Assembly: GCA_033032175.1 (NCBI GenBank)
Contig: CM065308.1
Span: 19,897,590-19,961,589 of the forward strand
Direction: 5' to 3'
Source of the DNA: Saturnia japonica
Lineage: Eukaryota; Arthropoda; Insecta; Lepidoptera; Saturniidae
Length of the DNA stretch: 64,000 nucleotides
Both the position numbers and the translations under genes were made by a program. Numbering within the stretch: position 1 is the stretch's first letter; the number at the start of each line of letters is the position of its first letter. Of this stretch, positions 1 to 11,285 are shown piece after piece. The notes under the pieces are model-generated. The model had not been told where the DNA came from. It saw nothing but the letters and a program-made list of their open reading frames with translations, and searched no databases.

Positions 1-230
1 TTTTATAAGAAAACATAATATTTAAGCTGTTATGGCAGAGAGGAGAACCGAACTGCTCGTTTTTCTTGTGGTCGCATGTGGTATGGATGCTGCTGAGAAA
101 GATAAAAGAAGGAATTTTGTGGCCCAAGATGGGAACACGTTAAGCCTAGTTCCTAATTACCGACTCTCAAGTGCAGCTGCCGGAACAAACCTATAGGTAG
201 CTTTACCTTTAGATAATTCTCTACCACTTT
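1..230. other. unassigned non-coding sequence
   Basis: No recognisable gene or repeat. It is slightly less AT-rich than the sequence that follows. No open frame with coding character is visible on either strand. Confidence 0.5.
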
Positions 231-231
231 A

Positions 232-509
232 CCAGCCGTTTCCAATAACCTATCAATGGATAGTTTTTCGAACCTACTTATTATATATCCATATCCTATA
301 GCTTAAATAGATAAAAGGGAAGCTGACTCCAAGCTCGGTAAAGCTGTAAAATTCATCAGTGGTTCTGTTTTTAAAGGATAGGGCTAACAGGCGAACAGGA
401 AGGAAGAAGGAAAGAGAGAAGCCGATATCTGTCTTAAACGTAGTACTTATTACAAATATGTACTAATCGGGTATAGTAAACTCAGATATGTTATTGGAAA
501 AGGCCGTTA
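232..509. mobile_element. MITE, family E copy 1 (Harbinger-like)
   Basis: A short non-autonomous DNA element. The left end reads CAGCCGTTTCCAATAAC, and the right end, reverse-complemented, reads ACGGCCTTTTCCAATAAC, so the ends form degenerate inverted repeats of about 18 bp. The interior shares long stretches with the copy at 53.27-53.51 kb: the 'CTATCAATGGATAG' block, 'CCTATAGCTT', and 'ATTACAAATATGTACTAATC' near the right end. This copy carries extra purine-rich sequence in the middle (about 345-420). The ends abut TTA/TTAA-like bases, compatible with the 3-bp TWA duplications of PIF/Harbinger elements. The superfamily is inferred; no transposase is present. Confidence 0.6.
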
Positions 510-1800
510 AACGACGATCGGCGACGGATTATTGACCTAAAGCTTAGGTCTACTTAAAAAAAAAGATATTTAAATACCTTTAAAATGAGTAAAAATTACT
601 TTGTATAAATATAAGGAATCGAAGTTAAGTGCTTTATTGTTTATTAAACCTCCAATTGATTTGTATGCGAAAGTGTTTTATGTTAATCTAACAGTGGAAT
701 TATGGCCGCGCATGCGAAATATTGGTCCTTTATTCTCATTGAAATAACAATGATTGTATGCTAAAATATTAGGTTCTGTGTCCTTTTAATGATTAATACC
801 ATGAATATATTGTTTTTGTTTATTAACTTTGCATTTCACATAGTTACTGTCAGCTCTTATGGTTCCACTGGAACTTGAAAGTTTCATTCGTTTCTTTAAA
901 GCAATATTTTTGTTATTTCTATGTGTCTTGTTCGTACCTATTTAACGTGGTTTATAATCCCATCGATAATACGATGGCCAAGGTTAAAAAAACACTAAAA
1001 AAAATTACGACGGATAAGGAAGTCTAGGGGAGATTAAAAGAGGAACATAATATTAAAAAAAATGGTGAAAAACTATGTTTTTATTTTAATTTACGTATAA
1101 CTTTCGCAATTCTACCGAATTAGCCATCCACCTTCGTACTATGTTCTTGTTTTATTTAGTTCTTATAAGATATATCACTCATATTTAAATAATAAAAAAA
1201 AAAATTGATCGAAAGAAAAAAAATTTTTTTACAATGACAGGTTGGAGACATTTTTTTGTAAATCTATGGGTTATATTATTATGTAAAGTTTTTTAATATT
1301 CAAAAACATGATTTTTGTCTAGTTATTGTCCTTTTATTATATATACGTTAAAGTGCATTTAATAAACACAATCAAATATTTAGTTACACTTTAAAAAATA
1401 AAAATAAATAAAATTTAATAAATTATTCCAACGAACTTTAAAGCAACGATAAATATTCGTAAAATTATTTAACGATTACTATCATGTAAATTTTAAAATA
1501 ACACACCACCGAGACTCAAAGCAGTTTAAAATTAATCACAAATTCATTTCTGTCATCAGAACATTTTTGTAAGGTAATTCTAAAATTTACCTTAATTAAT
1601 TTAACCATTAAAAAGGTGCAATTACAGGAAACGTGTTACGCAACGTTAGATTTTTGGCTCACCCATATAATTTATCCCTGTCATAATCAAAAAGGGAAAG
1701 CCATGAGACCGTTCGGTGGAAAAGGAACCTGCCTGCCATTTTGACATTGTGAATTTATATACTTAACCTTTACCTATAAGTCAATAAATTAATATATTAA
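510..1800. other. AT-rich non-coding stretch
   Basis: Very AT-rich, with many A and T homopolymers, notably around 1190-1240 and 1380-1420. I see no gene, splice-bounded exon or recognisable repeat. Confidence 0.5.
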
Positions 1801-1802
1801 TA

Positions 1803-2155
1803 CATGCAGCAAAAGTTTTCGGTACCTTTTTAATCGTATTGAGTGCACGGAAGACTGTGAAATTTAACACGATTAAAGGTTATATGGAGAAGGAGAGCAG
1901 ATAGCTAAAATTTATCTATAATATCTGTTACTAATATATTAAATAAAATAAATTAATAATGTGAATCCTAAACCGACCAATGCCATTGAACTAAGACCCC
2001 CTAAAATATTGACATTATCACTCAACGAAAAGTGACAGGAAGTGATGTAAATAATACTGATTGTTTATGAATACTGTAAATTTCAAACAGAAAATAGTCT
2101 ATGATCAAAAAACCGTTAGTCAAAATTCGACTTTAGGGCAATCGCTAGTACAATT
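1803..2155 (+). repeat. dispersed repeat, family D copy 1
   Basis: One of four related copies in this window (8273-8622 plus, 61855-62190 plus, 30733-30915 minus). Shared landmarks in order are 'TTGAGTGCACGGAAGACTGTG', 'TATATGGAGAAGGAGAGCAG', 'CCAATGCCATTGAACT', 'CAAAATATTGACATT'-like, 'AACGAAAAGTGACAG', 'AATACTGTAAATTTCAAACAGAAAATAG' (variants) and an end like 'CAATCGCTAGTAC'. There is no open frame conserved between copies, so this is a non-coding mobile repeat of unknown class. A 127-codon frame overlaps its 3' part but is not preserved in the other copies. Confidence 0.7.
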
Positions 2156-3334
2156 AAAAAAGGCTTGTATACGGCTAAATTTACATACTTGTAAGCAAAC
2201 TTATTACACACACAACAAACACACAGACAAAAAAGCACACTCTCACACAGTTTCATTTTTAATGTTTTGTTTTTTAATTTGCCTCATTTTTATTTTATTT
2301 TATTTTCGTAATGTGAGAGTTAAGAAACATATATTAATTTTATATCGAGGAAGACACTGTTACCCGAGACACAGGTTATACCTAGTTCAGGTGACAGGGT
2401 CAGCCATATTGGTTATAATGTATAATATTCTGAAAAATAAATGATTATTATTATATTTTAATACGAGCTGTATCACACGGTTTAATCCGTGTTAAAATTC
2501 GACCAATTCTGCACCATCCCGCCAACGCACCCATGTAGCATATCGTTCCCTTACTTGCGTTAAGATTGTCAGGCACCCGAAAGAACATGGTTACTGCTTC
2601 GCTCCTAATCTTCGAGCGTGAAGCCATATAGCTTTAAACCATCCTCAACAAGTAGGCTATTTAAACAAAAGAATATTTTCAAACCTACTTTTTTTTAGTT
2701 AGGTACTGAAATTTGAGACCTCAAACAAACAAACAATCTCCTGAGTTTAATAATAGTTATACTAATAATTAATCGTTTATACTGTTATATACCTACTGCC
2801 GACCGAGGAATAGGCAACATTTTTTTAAAATTATTACTGCTTTCTGCTTATGTAGGCAATTTCGCCAATGTCAAGTGTTACAAGTACTTACACGTTTTAG
2901 AATTTATTTAAGTAATGTTTTATTATCACTCATTCTTCAAGTAATTATCAAAAATATGCCTTTATAGGTAACTCATAAGATACATAATAATTCACCATAT
3001 TGTTACTGTGTCGTGCTCCATAAATTAATATTTGTTTCAAAAGTTTAATAATCATCCCTAATATATTTGTTTACTCCAGTATGATTACAGCGTAATGATA
3101 TCGTAATACATTTAAAAAAAGATATTTAGTTACCAGTTCCATTATTAAAAGTGTTTCCACGTTCAAGAGACGAAAAGTTCATGTAATTAAAAGTACAAGA
3201 GTGAACTGATTATAGATAAAATTAATGCAAGTGTTCGGTAACTTATTGCACGGTAAGCTGGGAAATATTGTTGTTTGGTGCAAGCCAACAACGGACATAA
3301 TATGTACTTTAAATGTTAGAAATTTTATCTATAT
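2156..3334. other. AT-rich non-coding stretch with a possible repeat tail
   Basis: The GC-richer part at 2460-2640 holds a minus-strand frame of 57 codons. It also contains 'CACGGTTTAATCCGTGTTAAA', which resembles 'TACGGTTTTACCCGTGTTAAA' near 23415, so it is probably a decayed repeat tail and not a gene. The segment around 2860-2900 ('GCCAATGTCAAGTGTTACAA') resembles one at 7325-7345. The rest is AT-rich, with nothing recognisable. Confidence 0.4.
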
Positions 3335-3342
3335 ATTTACAT

Positions 3343-3578
3343 CAAGGCTGCCCAATTAATTTTAGAGGCGGGGCACAATTTCAGGTCCTTCTTAGTTGGC
3401 GAGTCACGTAACGAAATAATAGTTGTTTACAGCCAAGACAGATTCATATATACATATATGGATATTTAAAATTTAATAAAGTTTTCAGTTAAAAATAGTT
3501 AAATAATAGTTGCCAATCAAATTTAAATGCTTAGGCGGGCCACTTTAGTGTCCGCGGGCCAGGTTATGGGTAGTCTTG
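3343..3578. mobile_element. hAT-like MITE with decayed 8-bp duplication
   Basis: The left end reads CAAGGCTGCCCA; the right end, reverse-complemented, reads CAAGACTACCCA, giving about 12 bp of inverted repeat with two mismatches. The 8 bases to the left (ATTTACAT, 3335-3342) and right (ATTTAGAG, 3579-3586) match at 6 of 8 positions, consistent with an old hAT target-site duplication. The interior contains GC-rich 'GGCGGGGCAC' and 'GTCCGCGGGCC' blocks near opposite ends, a pattern seen in non-autonomous hAT elements. No coding capacity. Confidence 0.6.
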
Positions 3579-3586
3579 ATTTAGAG

Positions 3587-3975
3587 ATTATTACTTCAAA
3601 AATATAAATGTATTACACGTACGTCCTTCTAAATTACTTGTTTGAAAAATATTATTCTTCAAATTCTGATTATCTTGGTGGATTTGAAACATTATTTTTG
3701 TCTTAAGTTGGTCTTTATTTAAGTTATAATAACTTAAGTTTTAATCTAAATTATTTTCTCAATTGTTTTCTTATGTATTTGGATAATGTAGTGAATTTTG
3801 TTGTAAAGAATGTTTAGTCATTGTTATTCTGAAAAAGACTTTCTGAACAGTAGCCACGCCATAGTATTGATTTTAGAAACATGGACTCTAAAGTTATCAT
3901 GTTGTCATTCAACATAAGTTTTTATTCTTCGATATTTACATTTTCAAAATTACAATAAAACCACATCGATTATTT
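3587..3975. other. AT-rich non-coding stretch
   Basis: Nothing recognisable on either strand. Confidence 0.5.
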
Positions 3976-3978
3976 TTA

Positions 3979-4401
3979 TCAACCAACTTCCAAAATTGGA
4001 GGAGGTTGTCAATTCAAATGTATTTTTATTTATGGATATTCAGCGATAACTTCTTTGTTTATGAATCGATTTAGATAACTATTTTTAGTTGAAAAGAGGA
4101 TACCTCAAGGGGGGTACGATTTTAATTTCATTGGCATTGGATTTTGAACTTGAAGATATACCAGAAAACTCCTCAAAATCCAAATAGCCAACTCTCGGGA
4201 TTCCTTCAAGTATTCATTACGTGGGTTTTCCTAGGAACAGTTGAATATCGGCTAGAATATTTTACTAAATATTATGCACACCTTGCATAAACCTTTCTCT
4301 TGCTCTCCTGGAAGACTGGTAGATAATGCTATTTAGCATTGAAGTCCTCCATTTGTACATTTTTGTGCAATAAAAAATATAATAAAATCATTGAAGTTGG
4401 C
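3979..4401 (+). mobile_element. family A element, copy 1, interrupted
   Basis: A family of about 230-bp elements with at least seven copies here. An intact one runs from an AACCGACTTC-like end through 'GGATATTCAGC', 'ATAACTTCTTTGTTTATGAA', 'GGGGATACCTCAAGG', 'TTTCATTGGCATTGGA' and 'ATACACCAGGGAACTCCTC' to 'ATCATTGAAGTTGG', so the two ends are mutual inverted repeats as in a MITE. This copy is split after position 4180 by a younger insertion and resumes at 4390. This type of repeat is very abundant in lepidopteran genomes (recalled, not searched). Confidence 0.75.
4181..4389 (+). mobile_element. LINE/SINE 3' tail inserted in family A element
   Basis: About 203 bp of foreign sequence interrupts the family A copy. 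The hexamer AAAATC is present on both sides (4175-4180 and 4384-4389), as expected for a target-site duplication. The insert ends in an A-rich tail, 'GTGCAATAAAAAATATAAT'. Just before that lies 'CTCCTGGAAGACTGG...TAGCATTGAAGTCCTCC', which aligns with the LINE-type tail near 51180-51220 ('GCCTGGAAGAAATTGC...AGCGATAAGGCCGCC'). This fits target-primed reverse transcription of a truncated LINE or a SINE sharing its 3' end. Confidence 0.7.
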
Positions 4402-5029
4402 TTTTTTTCTGTTAAAAATTGTCATTATTATATAGTTATCGTGGAAGTCTATAAGAATGCTAAATCGCTTACGCCTATGTTTTAAATAAGAAATATTTTG
4501 GTAAGCGATCGCATGCTTTAAAAAACGTGATAAACGTACACAGCGACCATCTGATTACACTTGCTGTTTTAATAATTACACGTTTTTAAATATTATTATC
4601 TTGTAGATTTTAATGTAGTTTATTTTTTGTAATATAATTAAACAATGTTTTTATAATAATATTATTTCATCACGTAACTTATTTGTTTAGCTTTAGCGAA
4701 TAGTAGACCGTTAAATATATTATAATTCGAAATATGTTGAATATTATACGTGATTCAGATAGATTCATTTTTTCCTTGTAACAAAAACATTGTGAAATAA
4801 AAGTTATAAAATATTTCAAATAGATAAATCGATTTTTGGGATGAAATTATTGATAATATTTGTTTCTTACTGTCGACGTAGAACTGTTGATTTTTTATGA
4901 TGAGTCTATCGATACTTAGAGAAATGGACGTAAGTATTTTATAGTAAAATTATATTATTGAGTAGGTAAATAGGTTTTAGATATGAAATAAAAATCAAAC
5001 AAGACGTTTTTTTAAAAAAAAAAAAACGA
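4402..5029. other. AT-rich non-coding stretch
   Basis: Nothing recognisable. The GC-containing motif AAGCGATCGCATGC near 4503-4516 stands alone. Confidence 0.5.
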
Positions 5030-5275
5030 AACTAGTTTCAATGTTTTTAAAGAGTTCTCTGGTGTATCTTCGAAGTCAAAGTTCCACAATATCAATGAAA
5101 TTAAAATAATAAAACTAAAATAAAATAAATACAACACTTGAGGTATTCCCAATCCAACAAAAAAAGAATCATCCAAATCGGTTCATAAACAAAGAAGTAA
5201 TGGATGAACATCCAAAAAAAACATTCGAATTGAGAAACCTCAGTCTTTTCTTGAATTCGGTTAAAAAGTAGGAAT
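5030..5275 (-). mobile_element. family A element, copy 2
   Basis: Opposite orientation to copy 1. It shows 'GAGTTCTCTGGTGTATCTTCGAAGTC', 'CTTGAGGTATTCCC', 'ATCATCCAAATCGGTTCATAAAC' and ends 'TTGAATTCGGTTAAAA'. A short AT-rich expansion (about 5100-5135) interrupts the otherwise collinear match. Confidence 0.75.
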
Positions 5276-5904
5276 TATACAATAGGCAAAGCAAAATCCT
5301 TGGCTTAGAAAAGATCTGTAATGACTACATTATGAATATAATAAACAATTACTGATATTGCAATATGAAAAACGCATAATTATTAAATATGACCAAATGT
5401 TAAAAAGATTCTTCACTTGTGTACAGTGCAAATACGATGTGAAAATGTATTTGAGTAAAACATATTGGGTACATAAATATACTAGATAAAAAAAAATTAA
5501 CAAACAAATACAAAAAGACGGGCACATTACGTCTTGTAATCGCTAAAGACTATTCTCGTATAATAATATGATCGATTATCATAGCGCTGACCTTCATTGT
5601 GTCTCTGTGCTTTCGTAAAAACTAAATGTAAAAACATAGCACAATCACACAACAGCGAAACTGTTAAGGCGACGTTATTTTCTTTTTATAGTTGCATAAC
5701 AAGGTGACGTCACTGTACCTGATAGTAAGATAATCCAAAAACAACGGCAAACATCGAGAGACAGGCAATCCGTCACCGGTTGTCGTAGTCATAACAAACT
5801 GTAACCTTCTCGGCAGCTTTATATATACTGGCTGATTACGAAATACGATAAAAGTGTTTCACAATGATAGGTTTATGCCCTTATGCGTGGTCGCGACCTT
5901 AAAC
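5276..5904. other. non-coding stretch
   Basis: A minus-strand frame of 65 codons (5330-5527) is hydrophobic and AT-driven and has no recognisable domain. From about 5640 the sequence becomes less AT-rich as it approaches the LINE remnant. Nothing else recognisable. Confidence 0.4.
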
Positions 5905-6420
5905 CGACCGACATACGTGGAGAGAACCGTCATTCACTCATTTATTCACTCCTACTCACTAAAGCTCCACGGTGAACAATTCACCACTGTAATAGGGCGA
6001 CACGGGTCCGCCAGTAGCATTGTACTGCGTCGCTTCAGCGGCCGGGGCCCAGTGAACACCGGGCCCTGGCCTAAAGGAGACCGGTATATCCCTAACTGTC
6101 TCCCCGTCTACCGAACCTGTGTAATGGGAAGATGGCCCCTCAACCCGTCTCCCCTGGTTTGGCTAGGGCAGTGGAACTCCATCCTCCACCAGTGAATCAC
6201 CCCCTCCTGCCGCCTGTTCGTCTTCATTGGAAAGAGTTGCTGAGGGTCCTCCTGTCCCCTCTCCGTGGTCTCCATCTGAAATACCACGTCCTCGCAGAAG
6301 GAGATTGTTGCCGACCCTGACCTCTCACTGTCGAGCATGGCTTTCACCACACTCTGCAGTGAGAGGTGCCCTCCTACTACTGGGACCTTAGCACGGCGTT
6401 GCCTCTCGTAGTCGCGACTC
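5905..6420 (-). pseudogene. LINE C-terminal fragment (R1/Jockey-like), minus strand
   Basis: A GC-rich island in AT-rich DNA. On the minus strand, a frame of about 103 codons runs from roughly 6418 to a stop at 6108. It includes 'KVPVVGGHLSLQSVVKAMLD' followed by 'SFCEDVVFQMETTERG' and Arg/Gly-rich sequence. This arrangement resembles the extreme C-terminus of ORF2 of lepidopteran non-LTR retrotransposons of the R1/Jockey group (recalled family resemblance, not searched). Sequence beyond the stop to about 5905, including a GC-rich 'GGGCCCGG...GGGCCCCGGCC' stretch, is probably the element's 3' UTR. The reverse transcriptase and endonuclease domains are absent, so this is a severely 5'-truncated copy. 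Overlapping plus-strand frames here are shadows. Confidence 0.65.
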
Positions 6421-7110
6421 TAGATCGATAGACAGATACCTAACCTAACACGCCTATACATGCCACTATGGTATTTATCAATTCCGAATGACAGTTGCAC
6501 TAGATATTTACTCTATTCATTGAAGTCTGAGAATAAACTTTACTATTTAAATAAATAGCAATTAATAAAATATACAACTTTAAATTATAAATTAATACCT
6601 ATATTTTTTTTATTCAAACGTGATGACAGTGTGACAAACCTGTACTATATCATCAAATATTTTTATAAAATTAATATAAAAGAGAAAATAGTAGTTAACT
6701 AAACGTGTTTTTTTTTTGTTTACTTGGCCTTAACCACCAGATGGGCAACGCGTCGGCTGAGAAATCGGCGATCGAAACGATAAAGCCGCCATTAAATTAA
6801 TATTACACATTTTTTTACGTTCTATAATAACTTCATATTGTCGGATAAATGTTAAATAAGTTACAAATTGCATATTGTGTTATTGACTTCTTGTACTAGG
6901 GTTAAGATTATTTTTAAGGATGTAGTACCTGACTTCTATCCGGCATTTTAGATATCCATTAGTACACATAATATAGTTTGTGTGTTTTACTTTATTGCTT
7001 AGTTCTTTATATATTTTAGAATAGTATAATCTAATAAAAACAATGTTATGATATATCGTATAAGATGCCTCTGAAATTCAGTCAGACATTCACAGTCACA
7101 TTCACTCACA
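6421..7110. other. AT-rich non-coding stretch
   Basis: Around 6725-6775 'CTTAACCACCAGATGGGCAACGC' weakly resembles the LINE tail motif near 36690. Otherwise nothing recognisable. Confidence 0.4.
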
Positions 7111-7111
7111 G

Positions 7112-7245
7112 ACACATCATTTTTTTTTTGTTTTTTTTTTATTTTTTTTTATTGGTTATCTGACATCCCAACTGGAAGAAATGTCATTAAAAAACATAAC
7201 CCTCCTATAACACAGTCGGGTAAAAAGGAAAAAAATTGTTAGGTT
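7112..7245 (-). repeat. retroelement 3' end with poly(A), minus strand
   Basis: Read on the minus strand it runs 'TTTTTACCCGACTGTG', 'AGGAGGGTTATGTTTTTTAA', 'CAGATAACCAATAAAA' and then a long interrupted A tract (T tract at 7117-7152 on the plus strand). The 'GGAGGGTTATGTTTTTT' block recurs at 19775 and in a degraded form near 20630. It looks like the 3' end of a polyadenylated repeat common in Lepidoptera. Confidence 0.6.
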
Positions 7246-8272
7246 ATACAATATACCTACTTTTTAAGGAATTATGAAAATAACGTAACAAAAAGGTCTA
7301 CACTATGAACACGTTTGACCATTTTGCCAATGTCAAGTATGACAAATACACTTTATCGAATTTACTTGTTATGGGAACTGCAGTACTAATATAAAACTAC
7401 ATATGTAAAGTTAAGTTGTTCTTTTTATATTGTGGTGAAGATAGACACACTCGACATTGTGCGTCAGCGTCACATAACATCAAGTGTAAACTATTCAAAG
7501 AAGTATTTATAAATTTATATTAATTGTTATTTATAAATTTTAAATTATTATAATTACATATGATTATGTAACTTATAACACGCGTACACAGGCACATTAA
7601 TCCACTTTTTATAATCGAATCATTATTAATAAACAGTTAAAATAATCATAAAAATTGTAATAATTTCCAATTATGGAATAACGTAAATTCACCCTTAAAA
7701 TCATTAAAACTTTTTATTGTAATGAATTAAAGTTAATGTCTTATACTTTATACTCAAAAGTCACGTCGATGTAAATTATACATAATATAATGAACGAGAA
7801 ATTTAATTAAACATTATAGAAATTCAATAATAAAATGAATTTGTAGTAGTTTCATAAAGTATAGTTTAGAATTACGATTTCTAACATAGTATTTTTATTG
7901 ATGTCGTATAATTAATAATTAGCAATAATATGCTAAATTATGTACATCTACATTGTAAATAAATATACTTTAAACTTTGTCACGTTCGCGCCGCAAAATA
8001 TTCCGTTCCTTTATATAATTACCTTCCATTTTTACTATGTAATCTCTTTTTTATACTGTAATTTAAATGTTGCTACTTTGTGCTTTTTGTTCAGGTATGT
8101 AAACGACGATCAGGTTGTATTTCTTTATTTATATATCAAGAAATGTATCTATAATATCGTGAATAAAAATTGAAATGCAAGAGGTGCTTTGAAAATATAA
8201 AACTGCTGAAATATAGAGCTGTCACTTACGAGGACAAAAAAGTTTTCCTTCCAATAAATCATTATATTACTA
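7246..8272. other. AT-rich non-coding stretch
   Basis: Extremely AT-rich from about 7490 to 7960. Two overlapping short frames (7940-8173 plus, 8149-8340 minus) lack any coding character. It contains the possible recursive splice motif at 8076-8100, listed separately. Confidence 0.5.
8076..8100 (+). promoter_or_regulatory. possible recursive splice site (weak)
   Basis: TTTGTGCTTTTTGTTCAG is followed directly by GTATGT, so a 3' splice site and a 5' splice site abut at 8094/8095 with no exon between. Such zero-length exons act as ratchet points in very long insect introns. The pyrimidine tract is short and GTATGT is not the optimal donor, so chance remains likely. Confidence 0.25.
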
Positions 8273-8622
8273 CTTGAAGCAAAAACTTTGTACCCCTTTT
8301 TAAGCGTATTGCGTGCACAAAAGATTGTGAGATCGCGCATGGTTAAAGTTTATATGGAGAAGGAGTGCAGAAATCTAAAATTTATCTATAGTATCTGTTA
8401 ATAATATATTTAAAAAAATAAATTGATACTCCGAATCCTAACCTGACAGTGCCATTGAACTTAGACTCCCCAAAATATTGACATTGTCACTCAATGAAAA
8501 GTGACAGCAAGTGATATAATATTCATTGTTTAGTTTCATACTGTAAATGTCAAACAGAAAATAGTATATGATTAAAAAGTCGCTGATCGAGGTTCAATCA
8601 TTGGCCGACCGCTGGTACATGT
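8273..8622 (+). repeat. dispersed repeat, family D copy 2
   Basis: Collinear with 1803-2155, including 'TATATGGAGAAGGAGTGCAG', 'GTGCCATTGAACTTAGACTC', 'CCAAAATATTGACATTGTC', 'CAATGAAAAGTGACAGCAAG' and the end 'GACCGCTGGTACA'. Divergence between copies suggests an old family. Confidence 0.7.
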
Positions 8623-11084
8623 TAATAAATAAATAATAGTTTGACATACAAATATAAACGCAAAATCGTATTATGTCAAAAGTTTCTGCTTTAGTTCTTA
8701 AAAGTGTATTAAATTCTCGCTAAATAACAATTTAATAGTAATGCCAACCATTGGATTAAAACCTAATGACATTATAAATAAAAAAAAAAATCCGAAATTA
8801 AAACTGTACAACCCAAGAAAAATGTTTTACAATTCATTCTAAGCCATATTTAAGCTGTTTACTGGAGCCAGTCTACTGTTCTATGACGATCATACGATGT
8901 ATTGTATGTAATTTCGCAATAACATTCAACATAAGGGCAGCATTTTCATTAATAAGCAGGTGTACACGGATAATAGACACGGATCGCTGTCGTGTTGTGC
9001 TTTTAGAAAATAAATTAATTAGTCTCGGTATATGTGCATACTCCCATATGTACAGATCACAAGAAAATTGTTTACTATTAATACATTATTTGAATTTTTA
9101 AATTCAATTTGGTTTTTAAAATAAGATTTAAATTTATTAGGCAACAGCAACTTCTCGAGGGTACGTTTTTACATTCAAATTAGGAAATATACATACATTT
9201 CAAAAAACTCATTGGTATCGCCAAAATCTGAATCTACATACATCACTTCGATATTTCATTTTTCTTAAAAAAAAAATCTTAAACACAATTGCAAATTTAT
9301 TTATTTTTACTACCATATACCCGAAAGTGAAATAGGCCTGAAAAGACTCGGGATGACTTTAGAACTGTAATTATAACCAAATTGTTTAATATCCTAAAAA
9401 TTGAAAACTGCGAGTAACATTGAATCTCATTAATTCTTAGTTTATGAAATATTAAGTACTTACCTACAAATGGTGAAATAAAATATTTTCTTCTTTAAAC
9501 ATAATAAATCGAAACTTTTATAATGCATTTTCTTATTGTCTTTTACTTTTTTTATACGAGAGGATTTTTATATCGTCTTTTAATAAAGATTATTACTGCT
9601 CAAAACGGCTCACTTCAAGCAAGTGAATGGTATATATGAATTCAGCAATACCTAAAAGCTTTTCAAATTACAAAATAATTTAATTAAATAACTTCTTAAT
9701 TAATTGATAGGTAGAAACAAACTGTTGAATTAATAATAATGTGGATTGTACTTTGCAACAACTTTTATAGAAAAACTCTGGAAATAATAAGGAATATAAT
9801 CGAACAAGTTGTTTCACAGGACGATGGCGTGACTTAGCGTTGTGGTCTAAGAATATTCCAGGAAGTATTGAAAAAGATAGTTGATTCGTCTCACTCAGTC
9901 TTAACAAAAACTGATTTCTATTAGGAATTTCTTAGAAATCTTCCGTTTTATTGATTATGGGAGTAATGAAGTACCTTTCGTTATTATTGGGCGATATTTT
10001 TACTTGTCATGTGTATATTGGAATATTTAAGTTTTTTTTTTCAATCCCGTTTAATGGTCTTTTGATCATGTCGGTCTGAGTGAAATCATCGATAAAATGG
10101 TCACGATTCGTGTAGAACGTACATACACTTTGTCTAGATAAAAAATCGATATACATTACACATTATAATGTAAAATGCCCATAGAAATGAATCATTAAAT
10201 TCGTTTGTAGTTTAAGAAAAGTAGTCTATTATCTCAATTAGCGATTTTAATAAAATATTTAACTACTAATTTCTGTCACATATCAACTAACATATCTTGA
10301 TAAAACATTATAATTATTAATAATAAGAAAATTGACTTTTATCCAAGACAGTACATAGTAAAGTGGTACGTACACTTTAGTGCAATATTATTATTAACTA
10401 AGATAGAGAACGGGAGAAAGATAACATGAAAATGAGCGGAGCTGATGGAACTTACAGAAAATTACACAAGCAATTATATGGAGAGGGTTCACTGTTATCA
10501 AACTGGTATAGATGCTTCAATTGATTGATATTGTATTTCGTAATTTATTGTCCATAGTTAATTTTGTTTTGTTATAAATTTATGGCCTTATTTATAAAAA
10601 TCTGTTAAAATTTAAACATCGATTAAAGTATTTCTTGCTTTGTCTAATCCCTATTGTTAGAAGAAAACAGAGCTAAAGATGAGCCTTGGTTATATTTAAT
10701 CAACGTTTATAAGTATGGTAGTTAATTTTTAAAATTATATTTTTTTTTAATACAACTACTATTAGCAACAACTGCCGGTTGTTCTATCTATTATCAGTTC
10801 TATTATCCCACTGGTGGAAATGAGTTCAGTGCTTCCAGTTCCGTTCCCAGTGATTTCTTTTTGATAATCGGATACTTTGTAAAAATGGTTCACTTCTATT
10901 ATAACTTGAGATATATGTACTCGTAACATGCGATCTAGACCTCTTAGAATTTCGTAGAGACATTTTTATCGTCTCTATGTGTGTTCTACCGCATTTACAA
11001 TTGGGAGTATTCTGAGAAACTTTTCGATATAGAGCTCTCATTGCCGTTCTAAGTTTACACACACTGCTGTTGGCTTGCTGCTGA
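8623..11084. other. AT-rich non-coding stretch
   Basis: Contains only short, low-complexity frames (8883-9101 plus, 9680-9907 minus, 10826-11062 minus), none with recognised domains. The minus-strand motif TTTGTAG|GTAAGT around 9464 is donor-like but has a poor pyrimidine tract. No gene or repeat can be supported. The final part (10826-11062) may belong to the repeat that continues at 11085. Confidence 0.4.
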
Positions 11085-11285
11085 TCCTCAAACTCTAAAA
11101 CCTAGCTGGGTCGCTACAACAATACGCTTCTGTAAACCTTTCTTACTCCGTACGCTTGAGTTGCGGTATGGGTTACCTAGCACGGTATCCTTCAGAGCAA
11201 TGACTCAGGCCTCTTAAAAAATGGACTGAATTACGCTCTCCATGGTTGGCAATATAACAATAATAGCTTTGGTATTGCAGTTTTA
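11085..11285 (+). repeat. dispersed repeat, family F copy 1
   Basis: Shares ordered blocks with 39665-39860: 'ACTCTAAAACCT', 'GCGA/GCTACAACA', 'CTCTTAAAAA', 'GAATTNAATACGGTCTCCA'-like and 'TTGGCAA/TTAGCAA' followed by 'CAAT..GCTTT'. Non-coding, class unknown. Confidence 0.5.

Noticed and set aside
2061..2444. 127-codon plus-strand frame, the longest in the window
   Set aside because: Its start overlaps the family D repeat, it is Lys/His/Phe-rich from low-complexity DNA, and the other repeat copies do not keep the frame.
5854..6320. Plus-strand frames of 113 and 62 codons in a GC-rich island
   Set aside because: The minus strand carries the recognisable LINE C-terminus; these are shadows.
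9440..9490. Minus-strand ratchet-like motif TTTGTAG|GTAAGT
   Set aside because: Good donor, but the upstream tract is interrupted by purines and ends in TAG; likely chance.
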